From Parasponia andersonii (taxonomy: Eukaryota > Streptophyta > Magnoliopsida > Rosales > Cannabaceae), in contig JXTB01000261.1 of NCBI GenBank assembly GCA_002914805.1, forward strand, positions 283,166 through 347,165: a stretch of DNA of 64,000 bases, in the 5' to 3' direction. Positions 34,941-47,544 of this stretch are shown here, in pieces (positions within the stretch are counted from its first letter, which is position 1; every line of letters starts with the position of its first letter). Below the pieces are notes generated by a model that worked only from the letters and a program-made list of their open reading frames with translations, did not search any database and was not told where the DNA came from. The position numbers and the translations under genes were made by a program.

Positions 34941-37084
34941 ACAAATGCATGCAACTATTAATTGATTATTATTATTATTATTTAAAAAAGAATACATTAA
35001 TTTAGCTTAATATCATCCATTATAAAGTGAAATTAATAATCATAATGGAGTAAAATAAATAAATAAAATGAATAATTGAACAAATATTTTCTTTTCACGT
35101 TACATCATATAAAGTAATCTATAATCGAATATTTAAATTCACACGAGAGTGTAATATTTACAACAATGATGAAGATGTGATTCAAGAATTAACAAATTGT
35201 TAGTACATGTTTTTTTTTTACAAAATATTATTTGCCTTAGTTGGTAGCCTAGTTATCAATTTAACGTATTGTACATAAATATGCATATTTTTAATTTACA
35301 ACTTTATTACATTCATGTGTATATATGGTCATTCTAAATGAAAATAACAAATATACATCATCATTAATAAATTTTAAAGATGATTAATTTTAAAAAAGAT
35401 TGAAGTAGAATGGTATTAATACAAAAAAAAAAAAACTTATATATGATTAATAGAAGTACCCATAGATATCATTTTTCAATGAAATTAATAAGTAAGTTTA
35501 CTTTTACCTAGTTTTGTAGATAAGTGTTTTAGTTCACATCAATTGATTAGAATCATGAATATATATTAATAGATTAGAATGATGGACTTACACCTTACAA
35601 TTAAAAAAATAGTAATTTAAATATGTTTTGATCCAAACATTTTCAGAATTATCAAAATAATAAACATGCAGTTCTATCGTTGTTCTCAAGAGAAAAAAAT
35701 ATGAGTAAAACTAATTTGGGTTAGAATGATTTTTTTAATGCATTCTATTAAAATTAATTTTTTTTGGAGTATTAAAGAAATGTTAATCTATAATCAAAAC
35801 TTTTTTAACCATGAAAAACTCCAACATAATGGTGTTCTCATGGTCAAAAAGCTTCCGACTATAGGTTAAGATCGACACTTTGACATTTTTTAAATTATCA
35901 TTTTACAAAAAATTCACAAAAGATCTTTTTGGCCCAAGTTAGTCATATACATGATATTTTATCTTACTCTTAAAGTATCTAACAGGCTCCTTTGGCCTTT
36001 GCAATTATTAGTATTATTAATATCATTTTTTTCATAGAGCCATATGCGTGAATATTAAAGAGTTTGATTTAATAAGGAGTCATATATGAAATTGGATATT
36101 TTCTTATAATCTTAGTGGTGCATATATGAACGTNTATTTGTTCAAAATAAACAAACTGTGCTTCTAAAAAAAACCTAAAAGCTAACCGTTTTATATTCTC
36201 AAAAAAATCAAAACATTTTTCACCCAAAAAAAAAAAACAACCGTATATATCAAACTATTCAAAACTAATAATTTTGATAAAAATATTTTCCTTAAAAAGA
36301 CCATTCTAATTTTTTTCCTTAAAAAGTATTATTGGATAAATGATTCTCTAGAAAATTGGAATGGAATGGAATGGTTTTGATTCTCTAAAAAATTAAAATG
36401 GAATAGTTATAAGTTAAAATAACTTGTTATTGTATACCATTTTCAACTTGGTCAAAGTACCCATCCATAGAGCAAAAATAAAAAACTCCATTAAAACATG
36501 ACCTATATATATATATATATATAAACTAAAATCATTGTCTAGGCATCCATGTGCTATTAATTACTAAGTTTTAGTTTTAATTTTTTCACAAGCATTATCT
36601 TAATAATTCTTTACAAAAATGAAAAAGATTATTCAAGTTTTTAAAAATATAAAACTAAAAAAAAGATTCATTCACCATGTGCAATGCATCATAAAAAATT
36701 GTGGGTATATTATCTATATATAATATAAGTGGGTGTGAGGAAAGAAATTTTCTATAGTGAGTAAATTTGGAAGTAAAAAAATTTAAGAGATGTGGGAAAA
36801 GAAAATCTTAAGATTTTAAATTTTTTTGTGGGGTTTATTTAGATAAAAAGTAGGAAGAGAAAGAATGTGAGTGACAATAGCACCACTCTATCAAAAATAA
36901 GGAAACCTATCAAACAATAAACTAAGAAAAAAATGTGTATTTAGCATTTTAATAATAGATCAAAATAAGTGTGATCAATAAAGAATGAGCAACTGGGAGG
37001 AGATACAACTGAAGAATAAATATGAAAGTTGACAAAAGATGAACAAGTTATGGAAAATGAATAAGAGGGATGATTAAAAGAATT
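34941..37084. other. AT-rich intergenic region, including a fragment similar to NAC upstream sequence
   Basis: Mostly low-complexity DNA without coding potential; one undetermined base at 36134. At about 36960-37080 the words ACAACTGAAGAATAA and GAACAAGTTATGGAAAATGAA match the region before the third NAC copy (near 56325-56630). This is the left flank of the large inverted-repeat element. Confidence 0.5.
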
Positions 37085-38279
37085 GACATTTTACAAAGTC
37101 ACTTCATGAATAATAAACCCATATTGATAGTCTTTTAGAATCTGCATCCCTTAATTTAAAAATTTGTTGTGAAGACAACTATACCCTTAGAGTCCACTAG
37201 GATAATATTAGGATTCATTTGTTTTATTTTTTTCACCCTTTTCATCTTCTTCTTCATATATTTTTTTTCTTTGCCTATTTTTTTTCTTCTTCATCCCATC
37301 ACACTTTAACTCATATAAAAATTTGATTCATTTTTTATCTATTAATGGTGAAGAACGTGGTCAAATTCCTCATTGTACTTTTTCTTCTTCAAACTTCCTT
37401 CCATTTGCAATATTTTATCTTCAAATCAAGTTAAAAAAATATTTATAAATTTTTTTAGAAGAGTTTTTATGATTTGCAGATTTAAAGATACTTTTGAATA
37501 AGAATTAAAACTATAGTAAAAAGTCATAAGTTTGTGGGTAATTTTTGATCTTAGAAAAGCTCTAAATTGCAATCGAAATTACGGAATATGAAGATCTAGG
37601 TTGAAAAAGATGCCCAGATCTGACTAAATAAGAGTGTTGAGTTTGGTAGATACCCTGTCGAGTTACTAGACACCTTGTCGAGTACTCGACATGCCGTACT
37701 TCATAGACAATGCTTAATACCACTGTCGAGCAATATCACAATCAATATCGACCTAGTCGCTCAATAACACTTCGACCACGCTAGACAACCCTGTCGAGTA
37801 GTATCTCAACACTGTTGAATTAGGCACTAGACATACTTTCAACCATACTAAACTCTATTTTCGAGCTATTTTTCATAATGCATAATTTTAACTTGATAGT
37901 TTGGTCTAGCCAATAGACACATATGTCTAGCTATTAAAAACAAATATATAAATATTCATTTTAGAGACTTAGAAAAGATGCCCAGATCTAGTTAGATAAG
38001 GGTGTTGAGCATGCTAGATATCCCTATCTGATATTCTAGATACCCTTATTTGGCATGCTAGACTTTATTGCCGAGTAATTTTCTAATACACAACGTTTAT
38101 TCGACAATACTATCTAACCAATAGACACACATGTCTATCTATTAAATAAATATGTAATTTTTTTCAGGGTCGTAAAATTTTTTTTATATAAACTAATTAA
38201 GAATAATATTTTTTTACTTCTTCTTATATGTATTTACTTATTTATTTTATATTAATTTTAGACATTTTATCAACACTCA

Positions 38280-41200
38280 AAATATATTATGTGATGGTGT
38301 GTGGGAAGAAAATAAAATTCTTGGAATTGGAACAAAAAAGGACGACGACATAAATACATTATAGCCNNNNNNNNNNNNNNNNNNNNNNNNNNNNNNNNNN
38401 NNTGAGGATGATGTTGGTGGTAGTAGTGGTGATAACAGTGACAATAGTATTATTTTTATTTGTGTGACATAATATTTTTGTATTGCTATATAATATACTG
38501 TATGTAATGTCATGTTTTATAATGTTATGTCATCTGCTATAATGTCATTTTTATTGAATTGATTGACATCTACAAAATAAAAAATGCTACTAGATAGTGG
38601 TATTGAGTCGCTAGACAACGTGTCTAGTAGCCTCGATAGTCTTATTGAGTTCTTAGACTGTGTCTAGATACTCTCCTAAATGTTAAAATACTACTACATA
38701 GTGGTGTTAAGTCACTAGACATCTTGTCTAGTGGCCTCAATATTCTTGTTAAGTTTCTAGACACAGTATCTAGATACTCTCTGAATTGTTAAAAATAGTA
38801 CTAGACTCCATTTTTACATTGCTTGACAATTGTGTCGAGTCACTATACAGAGTATCTAGCCATTCTCTCTAATATTAAAAAGCTAATAGACATAGTGTCT
38901 ATCTTTTTTGATAAACTGTCTAATTTTTAAGGATAATTAGAATAAATATTTTTTTAATCACCATAATGAGTTTTAGTGTCTAGTGGCTAGAAACATTGTC
39001 AAGAATGCTCGACCAACAATATTTATTGGCTAGACACACCATCCAAGATGCTTGAATAATAGTGTCAAAGGCTAGACACTATGTCTAGAATACTCGACTA
39101 ATGTGCCAAGCTCCCATACATCATGTATAGCTATTTTATTTATACAATCTAGTATCCTTGAATGATATAAGATATTACACTATTCAATTTAATTAGAAAC
39201 TTATAACATTGTAACAAATTTCGTAGCCTTATAAAACAAAATACATTATGTAGCATTATGCTTTTACTAATTTTTTGTATGTGTGTTTAATGTTATAAGA
39301 TCATGAAATGTGCTACAGTGTTATGAGTTTCTAATAAATTATAGAGTAAGTCTTACATAAATAAAATATATTAGATAGTGGTGTCGAGTAGCTAAATATC
39401 TATATCGAGTTATTCTCCCAAATTTAATTAGAAAAGTATTTTTAGGTATATAGATAACCTTATCAAGTAGCTAGAAACCATATTGTGTAGTTAGATAATC
39501 CTATCGAGTCATTTTCCCAAATGTGAAAAGGTTCTAGATAATGTTGTCTGGTATTTATACAACTATATCAAGTAGCTAGACAACTATATCATGTAGCTAA
39601 ATAACCATATCGAGCCATTACTCCAAATATGAAAAGAGCTATTAGATAGTGTTGTCAGGTAATTAGACAACTATTAGCTAGACAACCTAATCGAGCTGTT
39701 GTTCTAAATATGAAAGCCTACTAGACATTGTTATTGTGTATTTAGACAACTATGTCAAGTAATAAGGATAACATATTTTCACTATATTAATAATTCAAAA
39801 CTCGTTAAGTTAGTAATAATACTTACTTAAAATTCATTACACTCAGTTGTTAAATTTCTAATTAGAAAGAATAATGAAGTGACTAAGTTTCTAGTAATAT
39901 GGATGATATATGAGAAAAAACAAAATCCTTGGAATCGGAACAAAAAAAGAAAACGATCAAAATGAATTATAGCCAAGAAGATGACGATGATGCTGAGGAT
40001 AACCACGATGATAATATTGACGGTGGTATGGTAGTGGTGGTGGTGGTGATGGTAATGATGGTGATATTTTTATTTGTGTGATGTAATATTTTTGTATTAC
40101 TATATAACGTGTCATATATAATATCATGTTTTATAATACTATGTCATCTGATTAATATATATAAAAAAAATGCTAATAGATAGTCGTGTCAGATCGCTAG
40201 ATAACTTGTTTAGCGGCCTTTACGTTCTAGTTGAGTTCTTAGATACAATATCTAGATACGCTCCCAAATGTTAAAATACTACTAGACAATTTTATCTAGT
40301 GGTCTCAACAATCTTGTTAAGTTCCTAGATATAGTGTCTCGATGCTCTTCCAAGACTCTATACATAGGTTGGCTTTATAATTGTGTCAAGCCACTATATA
40401 TAGTGTCTAGTCATTCTTTCCAATATTAAAAAGCTAATAGACATTGTGTCTATCTTGCTAGATAAACTATCTAATTTTTTAAGGATAATCATTATCACCA
40501 TAATGAGCTTGCATTATATTAATTATTTTAGAGAATCATATTAATAAAAATATTTTATCATCATAATCAATTGTTCACTATATTGAATGACTTTCTTATT
40601 AGAAAGGATAAGAAAGTGATTACAATGTGACTAAGTTTCTAGTAATATGGATAATATATATTCAATATTATAATAATTAAAAATTCATTAAGCTAGTGAT
40701 AATACTTAGTTAGTACTTATTTTACTTAGTTATGTAAGTTTCTAATTAAAAATAAGAATAATGAAGGCATATTTACTTAGCTATGATTCACCTTTATTTT
40801 TTGGTATACATTATACTTAGCTATAAAAAGTATTTAATTTATATTTAACTCCATTTGTTATTACGTATTTTTTATGTATAACATTTATGAACTTTTAACA
40901 GCTATACACTTTATTTGGAATACTCGATAAATAGTATCTAGTAGTTAGACACAATGTCTGGAATGCTCAAAAAATAGTATCTATTGGCTAAACACACTAT
41001 CTGGAATGCTTGACAAAGAGTGTTTAGTTGTTAGACATACTATCTGGAATACTTAACGAACAGTGTCTAGTGACTAGACACACTCTTTGGGATATTTGAA
41101 TAATAGTGTCTAGGGGCTCGACATCATATCTGAAACACTCGAATAATGTGTTGAGCTACTAAACAATATGTCTAGCTATTTTATATAATATTATTTTCAA

Positions 41201-41300
41201 TGATGTCAAGTGGTTGGACAACTTTTCTTGGATACTAAACACCCTGTCTTAGACATTTGATATTATGTTTATTATAATTTTTAACAAAATGTTCTCAAAA
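38280..41300. repeat. Two direct ~1.5 kb blocks inside the inverted-repeat element
   Basis: Block A (about 38280-39850) and block B (about 39900-41300) run in parallel. Each begins with GGAA(A/C)AAAATTCTTGGAAT-type sequence and ATTATAGCC, then a GATGATG-rich tract, TATTTTTATTTGTGTGA and ATGTTTTATAAT. They continue with GTCTAG/GCTAGA units and finish with a GTCTAGCTATTTTAT-type segment. The gap 38367-38402 lies in block A; block B is complete at the matching place. Confidence 0.75.
38367..38402. other. Assembly gap (36 N)
   Basis: Undetermined bases within block A of the large element. The equivalent position in block B has only ~19 bases between ATAGCC and TGAGGAT. Confidence 0.95.
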
Positions 41301-42935
41301 TCTATGAAAAATCAATGAACCTTATTACATCTCCAATTAAGTTCTCCAAACTACTAGCAAAAACCTAAAAAAATTACAATATTCTTATAATTTCTGCTAT
41401 AAATATAAAAAAAAACCTCATCAAAACCTAAGTAAAACCACGTGGGTGAAAATCTTAGTGAATAAAAGCGAGTACAATATTCTTATAATATTTTGCTAAA
41501 ATTGTGTCATTAATAACCTTACTTGGAAAATCTAATAGGACAAATTAAACCTTAGCGAATGGAAAATTAGTACAATTTACATTTATTTCCTTCTCATACC
41601 AATATTCAATTGTTTGAATAATTATTAATTTATTATGAAATATATTTATATCAATGCATCTCAATATGATTAATAAGCTAAATTAAGAGAGAAAAAAAAA
41701 GGTTTAATTATGTGATTAGACATCCAATCTAGAAACTAGACATTTTTGTAGAGCTACCAGATATCATGTCTAGTGATTTTTTAAAATATAAACCACAAAT
41801 ACTCTATGGTGTTTAGTAGCTTGATACCCTATTAAACTTGCTCCATAGCATTGTTAAGTCATTAAAAAACTAGGTTGAGCCATTCTTCTTAATCTTAGAA
41901 GGTTACTAGACAACAATATCATTAATAGTGTCGAGTTACTAGACATAATTATGTTAATAATGAAGTAATTAATAATATTTACAATAGTCAAGATCTATGA
42001 ACTTATTTTCACTATAATAGTGGCTAGGCATTTGTGCATAGTTTGACATGCGTGTAATGCCTAGAAAATACTGTGGAGTACTCTAGATATGGTGTCGAAT
42101 AACTATTTTACATTCTGAAAAATAGCTAGATAATGGTGTGTAGTCACTCGATTCTACTGTGGAGCTTTCTAAACAAGGTGTCAAGCATGGTCACGATAAT
42201 GTCAAGCACCTATATTGGCAATAGATGAAAAGTTACTGGACACATTTGTCTAGCATAATCAAGAAGATGTTAAGCGCTTAGGTTGATAATAATTGAGACA
42301 TAGCTCGACAGAGGTATCAAGCATGGTCAAAAATGTAGAATTTGTCGAGCACTTGACGGGGTGTCTAGCAGCTCGACACCCTTATCTAACAAAATATAGG
42401 CATTATTGTCCTCTCAGAGTTACTTTTTTTTTTTTGGTAGTTTTGACTATAGTTCAGAGCTTTTCAAGCTTAAAAAATGGCCATAAGATTCATATTTTTC
42501 ATTGTAGTTCTAATTCATATTTGAAAAATACTTTTTATTCTATCAATCAAACAAGAATTTTAACAAAAATTAAATATTGATTTGCAATTTAAACATTGCA
42601 ATGGGAGAAAATTTAAAGAGAAAATTGTAATGAAGAGGATGACCGTGTTCTTCAAGATTAATATGTGATGAAATTCATGAGTTTGGGTATTTTCATGTTT
42701 TTGACCAAGACGGGAAAAAGATAAAAAAAAATGTGAAAAAGATAAAAAGGATTGGAAAATAAAAAGAGCTAATTATTTTTTTCTTTTTAAATTTAGTTTT
42801 TTATTTATTTGAAATGAGGGGATATAAATCATTCAACACCGTTATTTTTTAAAAAGATATGTATTCATACCAAAATTTTTAAAAGCGGCTTAGTTCCTAA
42901 AATTTATTATGAAAGGGTCTATTTCAGCAACTTTC

Positions 42936-45260
42936 TATAACTACTTGGGGGTCAATCAAACCTGGAGTTGGGTCCAAGTCACGAAGCATTATTTAGAATT
43001 TTATAGCATTTAACTCAAACCCTAGTTTTATCTAAAAAAAAATTCACGTGTCAATTCTAATTTTGAAGAAAGGACAAAATTAAGACTCTTCTCGTCTATA
43101 TTCGGTTTTATATTTCGGTAATACAATAAATTATATAGTAAAATCTATAAGTAAAACAGTTGAAGAATGTTTTAAAAAATTTATTTAGTATTTTAATCAT
43201 ATATATTAAAATAAATACTATTTTAGGTGGTATTTGATTGCTAAGCAAAAATATAAAAAAAAAGAAATAGTAACGAGAAATTACGAGAAAAAGAGTTTTT
43301 TGGTATCAATTTACTTTTCTAATAACAATTTTCAGATTTATTTTTCTAAACACCCTCTGATTAGAGTGAGTTGAAAATCGCCTGTGACTGTCAGAGATTT
43401 GAGCTCATTCATTCATCTTTTTTCAATTTTTTTGTTACACAAAATAGAACACAAGTTTACGAAAAAAAAAAAACAGACGAAAAAAAAAAACCCAGGTCAT
43501 TGTTCGAAATCCTGATCGTCGTCCTTGTCGTTGCTCTACGTGCCGCTACGAAGCTTTGCCATGGTGGACTTCTTCTCCAATGGTTCTCTGAAAAGGTCAC
43601 ATACACACACACTCTCTCTCTGCTAATATTTGGGTTTCTGATTTTTTTTTGTTTTTTTTGTTGGTGGGTTTTCAAGCTTTTAATTGTTAATGGAAAAATT
43701 GAACCTAGTTTTGGAATTATTAAGGTATTGACTTTGAGTTTGAAAAATTTTATCTTTATTCTATTCTGCATCTTAGGTTAAAGATCCTCTTTTTCAATGT
43801 CTTTTTTTTTTTTTAATAATTTCAATGGTCAATAAAACCAAAAGAATAAAAATTTTTGAACAAGTTATCTGAAATTTGGAAAAAAATTTGTTGTGCAACA
43901 GGAGATTAATGAGGACCCTGTAGGCTAATACTTGATAAGAGTATGTCTATTTGATGTAAGAAGGGTGAAGTTTCTCAAGTATGGGTTCCTTCAGGAGGGA
44001 CAGTTTGTTGAATATCATGACTGATCCCATTGAATGACAATAGGAGTATCTGGTTGTGATGCAGTGAGAGGGGTTCAGATATGAAGGCTTATTTTGCTTT
44101 CGTAGTTTTGGCACAAATTTTGTGATTAGTAGTTATAAGTCAGTATTATATGGTACAAAATTATAAGTGTCAATGGTATATATTATATATATATAGCTAC
44201 TGAATTTGTTATTCAATATGAATGTTTATTTGATATTCAATATGAATGTTTATTTTACTTTTATAAGACAGACACAAAATTTGTGACTAGTAGTCACAAA
44301 TTAGGATTATATGACATAAAATTATTACTATTATGCTTATTATGCTACATAGTTTTTCTTTTAAAATTAGATTCGTATTAGACAAATATTACTAAAGCAT
44401 TGTTGGTCAATAAGAGTACTTATCTTCCATTTGTAAGGTTGGTATAAACTTTATGACTACGAGTCACAAATCATGATAATATGTGAGGATTGTATAAATT
44501 ATGGTATTCGTAACGATGTAAAATATATTATGATCTTGAGTCATAAAAATTATGAAAGATAGTTACACATATTCTAACTTCTAGTATTTGTTGTGAAAAA
44601 TTCACAAGTGTACGAAATCACAAGAACAAGTAAAATAATGATAAGTAGAGCATCCTTAGTACAGAAATTGATTGACAAAATTTTCTACTAATTACTGAAA
44701 TTAAATTAATCTTAATTTTATTTAACAAATTAGAATTAAAAAATAAAGAAATTAAAGTAAAATTTCTATAAAGAAAATAAAACAAAAAATAAAATGCTTA
44801 AGCAAATAAATTACCGGAAAATAAATAGAGAAAAATATCAATGTGAGACAACCTAGTACACCAACTTCACCTTCTCAATCCTCTTAATTTTCTATTATGT
44901 CTTTCTAATCCAATTAATTTATCTAAGTGCCAATTAGAATATCCTAATATATATTACTAATCTTTTCTAAGACTTAGCATTATATCTTCACTTAATAATT
45001 TACTATATTCCTATGCAAATTAAGTAAAAACTTCATTAAATTCTATGATTTCTTTTACAATTGCATAAACTTATGAGTATATTCCTATTCTATACAGTTT
45101 ATGTTATTCTATTTGTAGACATATTCTAGACTTCCTCTTCTAATTCAATCTAGAAATTCCTAATCAATTAATTGAATAACCAATTCAATTAAAAATATTA
45201 AGTACAAATAGAATAAATACATGGTAATATAAAGAAAATTGGAATTAGAATCAATTAAGA
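42936..45260. other. Intergenic region with the right NAC-like flank and short repeats
   Basis: At 42945-43050 the words ACTTGGGGGTCAATCAAAC, GGAGTTGGGTCC and ATTTAACTCAAACCC resemble DNA upstream of the NAC copies. A GC-richer stretch at 43500-43600 has an ATG followed by a short frame and a possible splice site, but no family was recognised. Three degenerate ~165 bp units lie at 44085-44520. No gene is supported. Confidence 0.5.
44085..44520. repeat. Three degenerate ~165 bp units
   Basis: Units starting near 44085, 44250 and 44410 each contain a CACAAA(T)TTTGTGA-like word, then TAGTAGTCACAAAT-like sequence, then ATATG..A.AAAATTAT. Spacing is similar but identity is low. Confidence 0.5.
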
Positions 45261-45890
45261 AAGTTCCGTGACTTCTGCAACAACTTGGGCATCAAGAAGA
45301 GTTTCTCTGCTGTTATTCATCCGCAAGCCAATGGGTAGGTCGAAGCGATAAACAAAATACTCAAACAGAATATAAAGACAAAGCTGGAGGAGCATAAAGG
45401 AGCTTGGCCAGAAGTACTTCTAGAAGTTTTATGGGCTTATCGCACCACACAATGAACCACTACTGGAAAGAGTCCATTCTCTTTGGCTTATGGATATGAA
45501 GCGATGATCCCAGTTGAAATTGGTACGGGCTCTCTACGGCGATCTGTTTATGAGCAAAATCAGAATGAGGTATGACTGAGAATTGAACTCGATCTTTTAA
45601 AAGAACAACGTGAACAATCTTAGCTCCGAATTGCATCATATCAACAACGCACTGCTCGACAAAATAACTCTAAAGTCAAAGGTAGACATTTTGAAGTTGG
45701 AGATCTTGTCCTTCGACGAGTTCTACCTAATAATAAAGAACATGGTGCTGGTGTCTTTGAGCCTTCCTGGGAAGGGCCTTATGTTATTGATAACGTCATT
45801 CGACCTAGGATATATAACCTAGCTCGCATCGGTGGACAAAAGATCGAGCATGCGTGGAATGCAGAATAACTTCGTCGTTATTATCGATTA
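45261..45890 (+). mobile_element. Ty3/gypsy polyprotein fragment: integrase core end and C-terminal part
   Basis: The conceptual translation reads FRDFCNNLGIKKSFSAVIHP then QANG, a stop, VEAINKILKQNIKTKL, AWPEVLLEVLWAYRTT, GKSPFSLAYGYEAMIPVEIG, and later VGDLVLRRVLPN, FEPSWEGPYVI, ending near NAE and LRRYY. This is the region after the integrase DDE core through the GPF/Y-like module. Several stops and small shifts show that it is dead. The rest of the element (gag, protease, reverse transcriptase) is not next to it. Confidence 0.85.
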
Positions 45891-47544
45891 AGAATCATTG
45901 CGCGGATCTATTGACATCCTAGAAACAAAAATCTGGTTCATTAGTAATTTTTGAAAAGTTTATAAAAATAATTTTTAAAAATAAATTCTCACTATTTTGT
46001 AATCACCGTTAGGCGTAGATCGATAATAAAATTTATAAAATAAAATAAAAAATCATCATTAATATTCTCACAATCTGGCATGATAGTTGCACATTTATAC
46101 GGATCGAATATGTGATATAGGCCATTAAATATTAGTACAAGCCAAGATAAAAAAGAGAGTATTTTTACATAGTTATCAATTATTTAAAACGACAACAAAC
46201 TCCTCACTATTTTTCTCTTGAATTTCCAAGGTCACACTGAGTACTACCTGATAATAAAAAAAAAAAAAGAGGTGAGTATTCATATACTCAGTAGGAATTC
46301 AATTACCTTTTTAAATTGATGTAATTTCTCAAACCTGTATGGTTAATACTTTTCAAATCTATTTATAAATAATTGAAACCCAGAATAGTCACATATTCAA
46401 AATCAAAACTAAATCTACATAATTATATATATATATCATAAATCAATCAAGAATATAAGCGAACTCTTATCTTCCTATTATGGCCTTGTAATACCTATAT
46501 AATAGAAGTACCCAACATCCTGACACTACTAGAAAGTGTATCAGCAAAACCCTATACAAGAGCTTAGGTCTCTCATCTAGCACTGCAGCAACTCGCCAGT
46601 AATCTAAACTACCACGATGCAATAATAGAACTCACATGTTTGATCCTATGGTATGTACAACATGTAACAGTTTATAGTAACCATACATCCAAAAATCAAA
46701 TTACACTTTAAAATTCCACTCGACATTATTCTGGGATTTACTATAACATAAGTGGTACACCACTGTAATATTCCATAATCATAATTTAAAGATATGTATA
46801 AAAATTCGTACAGTCCAATCCCAATATAATCTAATGTATTTCCACAATTTATCAAACTATCGTTAAATTCACGATTTTTCATAAATTAATTATGTAATTA
46901 TAAATCAAAACAAATACAAAATCAGGTAATCGAGCCCCTGAGCCCTTACCTCGAGATGATAGCTATACCAAGCTAACAATGCTCGAAAAATCTATCGTTG
47001 ATCATTTGGGTGCTCGGACGGTCGTTTCAAAATCTCGGTAAACTCACTTAAAAAAGTGATTTTTCCAACAGAATCTCAAATTGAGAAACGGAGATCACGG
47101 CTGAATTCGTAGCGTCCAAAATACTATGTTAGATATATAATTCATCAAAATTGGAACCAACCCGTGGCATGCAAAATAGTACGCCAGTGCCTCGATTTTT
47201 GTGCCACTTCAAAACATAATGATATTATACATCAAAGTTTGCCTCTCGACCTCACTGAGTCCAAATTTAAAATTAGAATTTAGTTTTAAAGTTCCGAACC
47301 TTAAATAGGCTTTAAATCTGAGAATTACAAAAATATCAATTTTTCATAATTTATTTGAAAAATATCCATTATTTCAATTAACAAACTTTCGGATATCATT
47401 TCAACACCTAACAACTGTATTTATTCATGACAATGTCATATATTTATTTTGAGCAAAAATAGTTATCTAACAAAAATAATTATAAAAATGCTGCAAGACT
47501 ATTTGAAAAATGGCCAAATCGGACAAAACCTTACTAGTTGCGAG
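45891..47544. other. Repeat-like intergenic region
   Basis: No coding region is seen. The part from 46480 to 47080 is less AT-rich and has words such as GCCCCTGAGCCCTTACCTCGAG. It is probably retroelement-derived, but nothing more specific can be supported. Confidence 0.4.

Larger units (their letters stand above)
37085..42935. mobile_element. ~5.8 kb non-coding element with long degenerate inverted arms (MULE-like, non-autonomous)
   Basis: Sequence at about 37330-37860 reappears inverted at about 42680-42120. Matching words in order are GAAGAACGTGGTC/GAAGAACACGGTC, GAATAAGAATTAAAACTATAG/GAATTAGAACTACAATG, GAAAAGCTCTAAA/GAAAAGCTCTGAA, and GATACCCTGTCGAG with CTAGACACC and GAGTACTCGACA equivalents. 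Weaker similarity extends to the ends. The interior is a dense array of CTAGACA, TGTCTAG, GTCGAG and CTCGAC words with ~105 bp units. No transposase frame was found. Long inverted ends without coding capacity suggest a non-autonomous Mutator-like or similar DNA transposon; superfamily is inferred and ends are approximate. Confidence 0.6.

Noticed and set aside
37600..42400. CRISPR-like appearance of evenly recurring short repeats
   Set aside because: Repeats are degenerate, occur in both orientations and lie in plant nuclear DNA between inverted transposon-like arms.
43371..43781. 136-residue frame, and a short ATG exon MVDFFSNGSLKR with a possible donor near 43595
   Set aside because: No family was recognised, no downstream exon was found, and the frame runs through poly-T and poly-A tracts.
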